32,179 nucleotides of DNA. Source: a virus. The position numbers were made by a program, and so were the translations under genes. Below the pieces are notes generated by a model, which worked only from the letters and a program-made list of their open reading frames with translations, ran no database searches and was not told the DNA's origin. Positions 13,663-20,910 of this stretch are shown here, one piece after another. Every line of letters begins with the position of its first letter. Positions within the stretch are counted from its first letter, which is position 1. Where the stretch lies: positions 1 to 32,179 of the IMG/VR virus record IMGVR_UViG_3300010354_016665; one strand, written 5' to 3'.

Positions 13663-16600
13663 AAAGGTTCAGCAACAAAGCCGAGCTCTGGGATTTTGCT
13701 TCCCGCTGGTATAGGCGTATTAGCCGTTACAGGAGGAGCGTTATCGCGCAGAAAATGGGCCCCTTCGGCTGAGAGAGCACTAAAAGAATTAGGTGCAGTC
13801 GTACCGTTACCACATACAGCACCCATACCACCCAAAGACTCTAAGTTTCTAGCGAAAGGTTATGCAGGTGCAATCTATACCGCAAAAGACAGAAAAACTG
13901 TGTTTAAGATTAACTTTAAGCGTACAGTAAGTGGGCGCAAAGCTTTTATGAAAGAATCCGCTATTCAGGCTAGGCTCCACGATAAAGGCGTTAATACACC
14001 TAACGTAGTAGCTTTTGACGGCAAACGCTCAATAGCGCAAATTGAATTCCTAGATGGTTACACAACTATGCACAGCTTGCTCGATTCCAAGACTAAGCAG
14101 AGCACGCGCACCGAGTACGCTGTAACATTCATTAAAGAGATGAAAAAGCTACATGAAGCTGGTTATACACATAATGATATGCACCTGGGAAACACAATGA
14201 TAAGAGAAGGAGACGTAAAGCTCATAGACTGGGGATACGCTAAGCCTATAAAGGATATGCCTAAATGGGGGTTGCGAAACGATCTTAAGCACGTAAGTGA
14301 TATGCTTAAAGATCTAGACCCTGAGCTCCAAAAGCGTTTTGCCCCAGCGGCCAAAGCTTTCGTAGATCAAAACCCAAGAGCTACCGCAGAAGACTACTCA
14401 AGATTCTGGGACCAATTTATAAAAGAATCTGGACGTAAAGATGCCGATGAGTATATGCACGGTAATATAAGCCGCCTCGACCTAAAGTGCGGCAAAGGCT
14501 CTATCTCCCCAGGTGAAAAGTGCCACAAGGGCGCAGCAACGAAAGTGGCCGCCATCGCGGCAGGTGCCCTGGTCGCATCTGGCATTACCGCTGCAGCAGT
14601 CAATCGACGCCCACCCAAAATCCGGCATCTGAAGGTCACGCCCCCGAGCGCGAGCTCCGCGAGCCCGAAACCCTCTGCACCCAGCGGTCCTCCCCGCCTC
14701 CCCGGCTCCACCCCCTATGGCCTGCTCCCCCCTGCCCGCCGGCCCAAATCCAAAACCCAGCGCATGCGGGAGAACACCGCCGCCTCCGTGCGCAACGCTG
14801 AAGCCGCCATCGGCCGCACAGCCCAAGCCGAGGTGACCCGCATCGCCCAGATCGGCAACACCATGGCCGCCACCGGCGAAGCCACCGGCATGGCCTTCAA
14901 GACCACCCTCCGAGAGCTCCGCTTGCGCACCGAGGCCGCCCGCCGCCGCTACGAACCGGGCTACCGCTCTATGCGCCGACAAGCGCAGCGCCCACCGGCC
15001 CAGCTCCCCGAGGGCGGCACCACCGAGTTCCAGGTTCCCTTAAACCCGCCGCAGTCTCTGACCCCCGAGCGCATCCGCACCCAGCGTGACCTTCGCACCG
15101 GCCAACCGCGGCGGCGCAAACCCCAGGGCTTTGGCCGTAGTGACGCTGCTGCGCATCCGCTCTACGGCACCACCTACATCGACCCCGCCCGTCCTCGGGG
15201 GGACGCCGAAGGCGACGGCAAGAAGTACACGAAGACCGTCACCAACCCCGAGACCGGCCGCAAGAACAAAGTCCGCTACGGCGCCAAGGGCTACAAGATC
15301 GCCCCCGGGACCGACAAGGGGGACCGCTACTGCGCCCGCTCCTTCGGCGACATGAAGTCCCACAACAAGAACTGCGCGGGCAAGGACCGCAACACTCCCC
15401 TCTGCCTCTCGAGAGCGAAGTGGAAGTGCTCGGGCAAGACCAGCCGCCGTGACGAGGGCCTGACGCCGGGAAAGCCCTGTGGTGCTTCTCACATCCCCAA
15501 AAGCCATAAGTGCAGTAAAGGTACGGGTCTTCCCACTAGCAACAACTCCCAGACTGCAGCTAAAGTTGCACTAAGCGCAGGCTTACTAGCAGGAGGACTC
15601 GTTCTGGCTAAGAAATTCCGGGGGCCATTCAAACCCCCAGTTACACGCGATGAATTGCGTGCTCAGGGTGCCGCCGCTGCGGCCAAACCCAAAATCTCCC
15701 CCGAGAACAACGACCGCATCATTCGCGAAGCCCTCGAGGCCAACAACAAAGCCGACTGGCAAGAAGACATCAACACCCGACGCCAAGCTGAAATCAACGC
15801 TGCCTGTCGGGGAGACAGCCTGGGAAAGACGCTCCCCCCACTGAAGCTTGACGCCTGGATCAATCCAACTCGGTGTCGTGCTTTCGGTGGGGGAGGTCAA
15901 TTCGGTTCCTATTTCATTCACCCCAGTCAAAAATACGGGGTTAAAACAGTCACTGATCCTGACAATGATTGGGTAGCGGATCGAGAATGGGAAATGCTCC
16001 AACAAGTTCGTGGACTTGGTGTAGGTGCCCCAGAACCGCTCGCCTTCAGAGGCAACAACGTAATAACAATGGAGCACATGAAAGGCTACCAGTCCGTAGC
16101 CAAACAATTTACGACTTACGGCAATGCCCCACTCAAGCTGAGACTTGACGTTATCCGCAATCTTAGCAAGCTTAACGTCGAAGGCATAGCCCACGGCGAC
16201 GCGCACGAAGGTAATGTCCTCTGGAACCCAAAGACACGCAAGACCGCTTTTATTGATTTCGGCTTTGCCACTACTATTGATGAATGGTCTGGCAGTACAC
16301 CGCACGGTCGCTCTGGAGTCGAGAATCTGACATGGGATATGGAAAGAGCTTCTGAGCGAATGATAAAAAGCGATCCCGGTCCTTACTTTTACGAATCAAG
16401 ATACAGACTCCAAAAGTTTCAACAGAAGTGGGACGAACCTCTTGCTTTCATCAGTAGCGCTGCAGAAGCCTACGCCGACGGGCGTGAACCCGAGCTGTGG
16501 CGCAGCGCCCAACGCACAATCAAGCGCTATTACATCGACCTCTCCCGTGAAGTCGTACGAACTGAGGGCTACCGCCCCCGAGTGCGCTCCCGCCTGGTAA

Positions 16601-16902
16601 GGGCCGACGGCCCCTCCACCGAGTACTACCGCACCCACCCCGAGGCCGCTGCCAAGAAGGTCCGCCACCAGGCCGAAATCAACCGCCGGCCCGAGGAACG
16701 CAAGCGCCGCGCCGCCCTGAACAAGGAGCGCCGCAGGCGCGGCATCGACGGCAAAGGCGGCCCAGACGTCTCCCACACCGTGGCCGGGAAAACCGTCCTC
16801 GAAGACCCCTCCACCAACCGGGCCCGCAATGGCCACGGCTCACGCCCTCGGTTGAAGCAGGACTCTGTATGGGCTGAGGGCTTCCACCCATTCAATCCAT
16901 AA
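13585..16902 (+). CDS. Cys-tag protein with two protein-kinase-like domains
   Basis: 1105 residues with three signature motifs (C14-C25, C302-C313, C632-C643). Kinase-like domain 1 (about 85-280) has a Gly loop K-G-Y-A-G-A-I-Y, Lys108 in V-F-K-I-N-F, H-N-D-M-H-L-G-N (catalytic Asp198) and I-D-W-G (Asp215). Kinase-like domain 2 (about 765-950) has F-G-G-G-G-Q-F-G-S, Lys787, H-G-D-A-H-E-G-N (Asp872) and I-D-F-G (Asp891). Both resemble the compact RIO/APH-like branch rather than eukaryotic Ser/Thr kinases, and both look catalytically complete. Between them are a Pro/Arg-rich low-complexity stretch (about 345-530) and a basic Cys-bearing domain (about 530-625). It ends D-S-V-W-A-E-G-F. The second tag is preceded by M-H-G-N-I-S, suggesting two former genes fused. 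Substrate unknown. Confidence 0.85.
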   Translation: MSINPSTLRLDLKCGKGAISPGEKCHKGSATKPSSGILLPAGIGVLAVTGGALSRRKWAPSAERALKELGAVVPLPHTAPIPPKDSKFLAKGYAGAIYTAKDRKTVFKINFKRTVSGRKAFMKESAIQARLHDKGVNTPNVVAFDGKRSIAQIEFLDGYTTMHSLLDSKTKQSTRTEYAVTFIKEMKKLHEAGYTHNDMHLGNTMIREGDVKLIDWGYAKPIKDMPKWGLRNDLKHVSDMLKDLDPELQKRFAPAAKAFVDQNPRATAEDYSRFWDQFIKESGRKDADEYMHGNISRLDLKCGKGSISPGEKCHKGAATKVAAIAAGALVASGITAAAVNRRPPKIRHLKVTPPSASSASPKPSAPSGPPRLPGSTPYGLLPPARRPKSKTQRMRENTAASVRNAEAAIGRTAQAEVTRIAQIGNTMAATGEATGMAFKTTLRELRLRTEAARRRYEPGYRSMRRQAQRPPAQLPEGGTTEFQVPLNPPQSLTPERIRTQRDLRTGQPRRRKPQGFGRSDAAAHPLYGTTYIDPARPRGDAEGDGKKYTKTVTNPETGRKNKVRYGAKGYKIAPGTDKGDRYCARSFGDMKSHNKNCAGKDRNTPLCLSRAKWKCSGKTSRRDEGLTPGKPCGASHIPKSHKCSKGTGLPTSNNSQTAAKVALSAGLLAGGLVLAKKFRGPFKPPVTRDELRAQGAAAAAKPKISPENNDRIIREALEANNKADWQEDINTRRQAEINAACRGDSLGKTLPPLKLDAWINPTRCRAFGGGGQFGSYFIHPSQKYGVKTVTDPDNDWVADREWEMLQQVRGLGVGAPEPLAFRGNNVITMEHMKGYQSVAKQFTTYGNAPLKLRLDVIRNLSKLNVEGIAHGDAHEGNVLWNPKTRKTAFIDFGFATTIDEWSGSTPHGRSGVENLTWDMERASERMIKSDPGPYFYESRYRLQKFQQKWDEPLAFISSAAEAYADGREPELWRSAQRTIKRYYIDLSREVVRTEGYRPRVRSRLVRADGPSTEYYRTHPEAAAKKVRHQAEINRRPEERKRRAALNKERRRRGIDGKGGPDVSHTVAGKTVLEDPSTNRARNGHGSRPRLKQDSVWAEGFHPFNP

Positions 16903-17024
16903 AGCGCCCGTGGTGCCAGAGGTGCCAGAGCCGGTGCCTGAAGATGGCCCATCCCAGGCCCAGCCAGGAGCTGGCGTGATAGCTGCCGGCTTGGCAGGTC
17001 ATAACGTAATGCTTCTGCATCGAC
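16903..17024. other. Short gap between kinase gene and antisense repressor
   Basis: 122 bases after the kinase stop. It is GC-rich with GGTGCCAGAGGTGCCAGAG, a short direct repeat of GGTGCCAGA at 16912-16930. No clear terminator or promoter is visible. A + strand frame runs through it into the XRE gene, but I do not regard it as a gene. Confidence 0.5.
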
Positions 17025-17240
17025 TTAAATCCCCTCGAGCACGTACACCGGCGTCACCCCATAGATCGCACAAAGCTCAAAGAGCTTCCCTACAGAAATC
17101 TCCACCTCCCCTTTCTCCAACCTCGAATAAGCCGCTTGGCTTACACCAAGCCGTTCCGCAACATCACTTTGAGTCAGCTGTGCCGCTACTCTCAACGCAC
17201 GAATTCGACTACACAGCATCAGCTGCCTGTAAATTGCCAT
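17025..17240 (-). CDS. XRE-family (Cro/C1-type) repressor-like protein
   Basis: 71 residues on the minus strand. A Cro/C1-type helix-turn-helix spans about 10-65: R-I-R-A-L-R, then L-T-Q-S-D-V-A-E-R-L-G-V-S-Q-A-A-Y-S-R-L-E-K-G-E, then the usual P-V-Y-V-L tail. It is a one-domain protein of normal size for the family, with no dimerisation or peptidase domain. No Shine-Dalgarno is evident before its ATG (complement of 17238-17240). It is the only minus-strand gene inside the head cluster and lies head-to-head with the protease/scaffold gene (start 17304), so the 63-base gap could hold an operator that controls both. Target and role are unknown. Confidence 0.88.
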   Translation of the reverse strand: MAIYRQLMLCSRIRALRVAAQLTQSDVAERLGVSQAAYSRLEKGEVEISVGKLFELCAIYGVTPVYVLEGI

Positions 17241-17254
17241 CTTGCGCCATACGC

Positions 17255-17272
17255 TTAGCGATTAGAGGCTAA
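17255..17272. promoter_or_regulatory. Possible operator between XRE gene and protease gene
   Basis: TTAGC-N8-GCTAA is a perfect 5-bp dyad in the divergent gap 17241-17303. Such dyads beside a divergent XRE gene are often its binding site. The arms are short, so this is a candidate only. Confidence 0.35.
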
Positions 17273-17303
17273 CGCTCTCAGCGAGCAGCGCTATTCTGCG
17301 TCC

Positions 17304-18572
17304 ATGGAAACATCGGTTTCTCGCTTCGATTTCGCGCCGATCATCGGCAGCGAAAAGACCGACGAGGGTTACCTCCGGGTCTGGTGCCGGGCTGCCCGAA
17401 CGGGCACCCAGCTCTATCGACGCGCCGATGGTTCTCAAGTTCGGGAGTATCGCCCCCCTGAGGAGGTGCAAAAGCCCGAATCCCTCGCCACGTTCGGCAT
17501 GAAGCCGGTCACGTGGACCCACCCCCCGGTCCTTCTCGATTCCAGCAACACCGCGCAGTTCTCCAAGGGCACCTCCGGTTCCCAGGTGAGATTCAACGAT
17601 GGTTTCGTCGAGGTCGCCCTGGTCATCACCGACCAGGACACCATCGAGAAGATCGAGCGCAAGGACGCCACCGAGGTCAGCGCGGGTTACCGCGTCGACT
17701 TCGACCCGACCCCAGGGATCACCCCCGAGGGCGAGTCCTACGAGGGCGTCCAGCGCAACATCCGGGTGAACCACATTGCGATCGTCCCCCGCGGCCGGGC
17801 TGGCCCGGAGGTCCGCCTGTTGCTCGATCGCATGGATGCGGCAGATGCCGTAGCCCTCCCCGAGGCCGCAAACCTCGACCAGCCCATCTCCCCCGCACGC
17901 AAACCCATGGCATCCATCAAGTTGGACGGCCTGGAGATCGATCTGCCCGCAGAAGCCGCTGGCGCGGTCCAGTCCTATGTCCGGGACACGGCACGCCAGC
18001 TCGATGCTGCCAACACCGAACTCGGTGAACTGCGGCAAAAGCTCGACTCTCTCCAAGCCGACTACGACGCCCTCGCTGAAGAGAAAGAGGCCGCCGAAGG
18101 CCGAGCCGACGCCCTCGAGGAGGCCCTCTCAGAGGCCGAATCCACCGGCGAAAGCCGCATCGACACCACCGAGCTCGACCGCCTGGTCGCCGCCCGCCTC
18201 GCCACCCTCCAGCAGCTCGCCCCGGCCTTCACCGAGGACTTCAAGTTCGACGGCATCGACGACGACGAGCTCTACGTCCAGGCCTTCCAGAACCTGACCG
18301 GCAACACCCCCCGGGAAGATGCCGCCCCCGAGTACGTCCGCGGCGTGGTCGACGGCATCCTCGCCGCCCGGGCCGACGCTGACCCTGACGACGACGAGGA
18401 GGAATCCCCCGAGGACGAAGGCGAAGACGACACCGATCGCGCTGACAGCACCGAGTCGCTGCGCACCGCCCTCCGCGGCGCCGGCAGCTCGTCCACGACC
18501 AAGGATTCGGTAGCCGCCTACCGCTCCCAGGTCAAGGAGAACTGGAAGCGTCCCCTCACCGCCACCAAGTAA
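17304..18572 (+). CDS. Prohead protease/scaffold fusion (DUF2213 type)
   Basis: 422 residues. Residues 1-175 fit DUF2213: R-F-D-F near the start, T-D-E-G-Y-L-R-V, P-E-E-V, S-L-A-T-F, P-V-T-W-T-H-P-P (69-76), V-S-A-G-Y (125-129) and N-H-I-A-I-V-P-R-G-R-A-G (156-167). I infer a prohead-protease role, with His157 and Ser126 as candidate active residues; the mechanism is not certain. Residues about 195-270 form a coiled coil, and 355-375 is a very acidic run (D-P-D-D-D-E-E-E), both typical of an internal scaffold. It is followed at once by cement and capsid genes, the normal order. It could process the tagged cargo proteins upstream, but nothing here proves that. Confidence 0.83.
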   Translation: METSVSRFDFAPIIGSEKTDEGYLRVWCRAARTGTQLYRRADGSQVREYRPPEEVQKPESLATFGMKPVTWTHPPVLLDSSNTAQFSKGTSGSQVRFNDGFVEVALVITDQDTIEKIERKDATEVSAGYRVDFDPTPGITPEGESYEGVQRNIRVNHIAIVPRGRAGPEVRLLLDRMDAADAVALPEAANLDQPISPARKPMASIKLDGLEIDLPAEAAGAVQSYVRDTARQLDAANTELGELRQKLDSLQADYDALAEEKEAAEGRADALEEALSEAESTGESRIDTTELDRLVAARLATLQQLAPAFTEDFKFDGIDDDELYVQAFQNLTGNTPREDAAPEYVRGVVDGILAARADADPDDDEEESPEDEGEDDTDRADSTESLRTALRGAGSSSTTKDSVAAYRSQVKENWKRPLTATK

Positions 18573-18582
18573 GGAGCTCCTT
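18571..18582 (+). promoter_or_regulatory. Shine-Dalgarno within a perfect palindrome
   Basis: AAGGAGCTCCTT is a 12-base perfect palindrome three bases before the cement ATG (18585). It contains AAGGAG and overlaps the protease stop TAA. An RNA stem could only partly form here because no loop is left, so duplex binding or chance are the likelier readings. Confidence 0.5.
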
Positions 18583-18584
18583 CC

Positions 18585-19205
18585 ATGGCTGTCACTTTTT
18601 CCCCGACCACTGTCACCAGCCCTGCTGGCGTTCAAGGCACCTACCCCCAACGCCAGGTCGTTGGGCACGAGGGCATGATCGCGGACCTGCAGGCTTATGT
18701 GTCGCGCAGCTACCGCAACCAGAGCGGCGCCGCCATCCCCTTCGGGGTTCTGGTCGCCACCGACAACACCCCCACCAGCAACGACGCCCTGGCGGTTGAG
18801 ATCGCCACCGGTGCCACCCTGATCCAGGGCATCACCGTGAGCTCGATGACCATGGAGGGTGCCAAGGCGGGAATGGTTTACACCCCAGTCCCGACCCCCG
18901 TGTACTCGGATGGCCGCATCGGCTACCCCGACAAAGAGACCCTGAACGTGCTTTCCAAAGGCGTGGTCTGGGTCTACAGCGCCACTGCCATCGCCCTCGG
19001 TGATGCCGTGCGCTTCTACAACGCCGACCACTCGGGCACTGTCGCCGGAGCCCTCCTGGGCCGCTTCACCAAAACGGCTGTCAACAACAAGACCGTCGCG
19101 ATCACCGCAGGTGCCCGCTGGCTGTCTGAAACCACTGCCGCCGGCCTGGTGATGCTGGAAATCGACATCCCGGCTTGCACGTTCGCCGCCGACACCGGCG
19201 CCTGA
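18585..19205 (+). CDS. Head cement/decoration protein
   Basis: 206 residues between the protease/scaffold and capsid genes, the usual place for a P22 gp24-like structural cement or head-stabilising protein. The sequence is beta-rich and Gly/Ala/Thr/Val-rich, with G-V-L-V-A-T-D-N, G-A-T-L-I-Q-G-I-T-V-S-S, S-K-G-V-V-W-V-Y and G-D-A-V-R-F-Y. That pattern of small beta strands carrying A-x-G-x-x-V turns is typical of the cement family. It has no signal peptide or membrane segment. It is translated from an AAGGAG site. It probably sits on the outer shell and locks capsomers after expansion. Confidence 0.75.
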   Translation: MAVTFSPTTVTSPAGVQGTYPQRQVVGHEGMIADLQAYVSRSYRNQSGAAIPFGVLVATDNTPTSNDALAVEIATGATLIQGITVSSMTMEGAKAGMVYTPVPTPVYSDGRIGYPDKETLNVLSKGVVWVYSATAIALGDAVRFYNADHSGTVAGALLGRFTKTAVNNKTVAITAGARWLSETTAAGLVMLEIDIPACTFAADTGA

Positions 19206-19222
19206 TCTCGGAGCTACCTCCC

Positions 19223-20134
19223 ATGACCACTGAAATTCGCAACGACGAGGTCGGCGTCTTTCTCGCCCGCGAACTCGAGACGATCCTGTCTCGTACCTTC
19301 GAGGTCGAATACGCCGACATCAAGTACAGCCAGCTGATCCCGATCTCCACCGAGGTCGGTCCTGGCTCCGACTCCTTCACCTACCGAGTCTTCGACAAGC
19401 AGGGCTCGATGAAGGTGATCGCCGACAAGGCGAACGATCTGCCGCGCGCTGACGTTCTCCGCAAGGAGATCAGCCACCCGGTACGGAGCCTCGGTGCCTC
19501 CTTCGCGTACACCATCCAGGAAACCCGCGCCGCTGCCATGGTGCAGGGCATGAACCTGGAGCAGCGCCGTGCCAACGCCGTGCGCCGCGCCTACGAGGAG
19601 AAGGTGCAGGAGATCGCCTTCTTCGGCGACCCCGCCTCCGGCATGAAGGGTTTCTTCAACAACGATCAGGTCGACAAGACCGTGCCGAACAAGTGGTTCG
19701 ACACCGCCACGACCGACGAAATGCTGGAGCTCCTGAACGAGGCACCAACCCGCCTCGTGCAGAACTCCAACATGAAGGAGATGCCCAACACCATGTTGGT
19801 GCCCTACTCGGTGTACCGCACGATCTCCACCACCCCGAGGTCGTCGGTTTCGGACACCACGGTGATGGAGTTCTTCCTGCGCACCAACCCGATGATCACC
19901 GCGATCGAGCCCATCAACGAGCTCGAAGCGGCCAAGTCTGGAGGCACCCTCTCCAAGGACCGGATCGTGGTGTACGACCGCAGCCCCGACAAGCTGCAAC
20001 TTCACCTTCCCCAACCCCTGGAGTTTCTGCCCCCGGTGCGTCAGGCCCTCGAGTTCACCGTCGCAGCCCATGCCCGCATCGGCGGTCTCGCGCTCTACTA
20101 CCCCAAGAGCGTGATGGTTCTTGAAAAGGCTTGA
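19223..20134 (+). CDS. Major capsid protein (DUF2184 type, HK97 fold)
   Basis: 303 residues from ATG 19223 with GGAG about ten bases upstream; the frame opens earlier (19175), but that part overlaps the cement gene end and looks non-coding. Features fit the DUF2184 capsid family: L-A-R-E-L-E-T-I-L-S-R-T-F-E-V-E-Y, then L-I-P-I-S-T-E-V-G-P-G, T-Y-R-V-F-D-K-Q-G, the R-R-A-x5-Y-E-E-K-V-Q-E-I-A-F-F-G-D spine helix region, G-F-F-N-N, and A-H-A-R-I-G-G-L near the end. This is the shell subunit and should be the most abundant virion protein. The gene set of protease, cement and this capsid type is consistent. No N-terminal delta domain is seen, fitting a separate scaffold. Confidence 0.87.
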   Translation: MTTEIRNDEVGVFLARELETILSRTFEVEYADIKYSQLIPISTEVGPGSDSFTYRVFDKQGSMKVIADKANDLPRADVLRKEISHPVRSLGASFAYTIQETRAAAMVQGMNLEQRRANAVRRAYEEKVQEIAFFGDPASGMKGFFNNDQVDKTVPNKWFDTATTDEMLELLNEAPTRLVQNSNMKEMPNTMLVPYSVYRTISTTPRSSVSDTTVMEFFLRTNPMITAIEPINELEAAKSGGTLSKDRIVVYDRSPDKLQLHLPQPLEFLPPVRQALEFTVAAHARIGGLALYYPKSVMVLEKA

Positions 20135-20183
20135 GCCCAGCTAACCGAATCCGAATAGAGTTGCACATTCACCCATTCCGGAC

Positions 20184-20600
20184 ATGATCCTCGTTTATCG
20201 CCCCGAACTTGAAAACCCCCCGATGGACAAGGAATGCACCATCGGTTTCTCGTTCCTCACGGGCAAGGGAACCTCGGACTACATCCAGATCGCCTCTGGT
20301 GTCACCCGCGACTTCCCCGAGGACGTGTGGGAGCAGATCCAGAGTTACGACGTGGTGAAGAACCTCCTCTCCCTCGGTGCTCTACGCATCGAGCGAGACG
20401 AGGCGACCACCATTCCCGTAGCAACGGAAGCACCCACAAGCGACACACTCAGCAATCTCCCGCTGACGACAGCTCTCGAACTCGTTGAAGCCTCCTTCGA
20501 CGTGGATCAGCTGCACCGTTGGCACGAGAAAGAGAGCCGCATCCGGTTGCGCAACTCGATTCAGAAACGCATCACCGCCATCACGGAGGGCAACGGGTGA
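20184..20600 (+). CDS. Head-tail connector-region protein
   Basis: 138 residues. The first 75 contain a small beta fold ending D-F-P-E-D-V-W-E-Q-I-Q-S-Y-D-V-V-K-N-L-L-S-L-G-A-L-R-I. This pattern (W-E-x-I then V-x-x-L-x-x-x-G-x-L) recurs in small phage head proteins encoded after the capsid gene. The second half is helical and charged (R-W-H-E-K-E-S-R-I-R-L-R-N-S-I-Q-K-R). The gene overlaps the next as TGATG. The exact role (adaptor or packaging-related) cannot be fixed. Confidence 0.6.
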   Translation: MILVYRPELENPPMDKECTIGFSFLTGKGTSDYIQIASGVTRDFPEDVWEQIQSYDVVKNLLSLGALRIERDEATTIPVATEAPTSDTLSNLPLTTALELVEASFDVDQLHRWHEKESRIRLRNSIQKRITAITEGNG

Positions 20601-20908
20601 TGGCCGTCCCGACAGCCACCGCTTTTCTCATCCGCTTCCCCGAGTTCGGTGAACAGCCGCTCGCGGTGGTCGAGGGAGCTCTGGCAGAGGCCGGCCGCTT
20701 CACCCCCGAGAGCGTGTGGAACCAACGCCACACCGACGCCGTCAGCTACCTGGCCGCCCACATCCTGGGCAGCCGCATCACCCAGATCGGCCAACAGGTC
20801 GGTGCGCTCTCGGGAAACTCCCAGGGGCAGGTGATGCTCTCCACCCTCTACGGCCAGGAGTACACGCGCCTGCGTGACTCTTTGCCCCTCACCGGATTCG
20901 TGGCCTGA
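20600..20908 (+). CDS. DUF4054-like head-tail connector protein
   Basis: 102 residues from ATG 20600, coupled to the previous stop (TGATG). It resembles DUF4054: F-L-I-R-F-P-E-F at the start, L-A-E-A-G-R-F, then V-S-Y-L-A-A-H-I-L-G-S-R, and a Gly/Ser/Gln-rich stretch before Y-G-Q-E-Y. These helical proteins form an adaptor ring under the portal. Its place after the capsid and before gp10-like genes fits that job. Confidence 0.7.
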   Translation: MAVPTATAFLIRFPEFGEQPLAVVEGALAEAGRFTPESVWNQRHTDAVSYLAAHILGSRITQIGQQVGALSGNSQGQVMLSTLYGQEYTRLRDSLPLTGFVA

Positions 20909-20910
20909 CC

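Noticed and set aside
15586-16305. 239-residue minus-strand frame opposite kinase domain 2
   Set aside because: The + strand shows complete kinase motifs in this stretch, and the minus frame has no recognisable fold or good ribosome site.
16910-17272. + strand frame of 120 residues after the kinase gene, beginning V-V-P-E-V-P-E-P-V-P-E-D
   Set aside because: The first 40 residues look slightly protein-like, but the rest runs antisense through the clear XRE gene. It may be a decayed end of something but is not supported as a gene.
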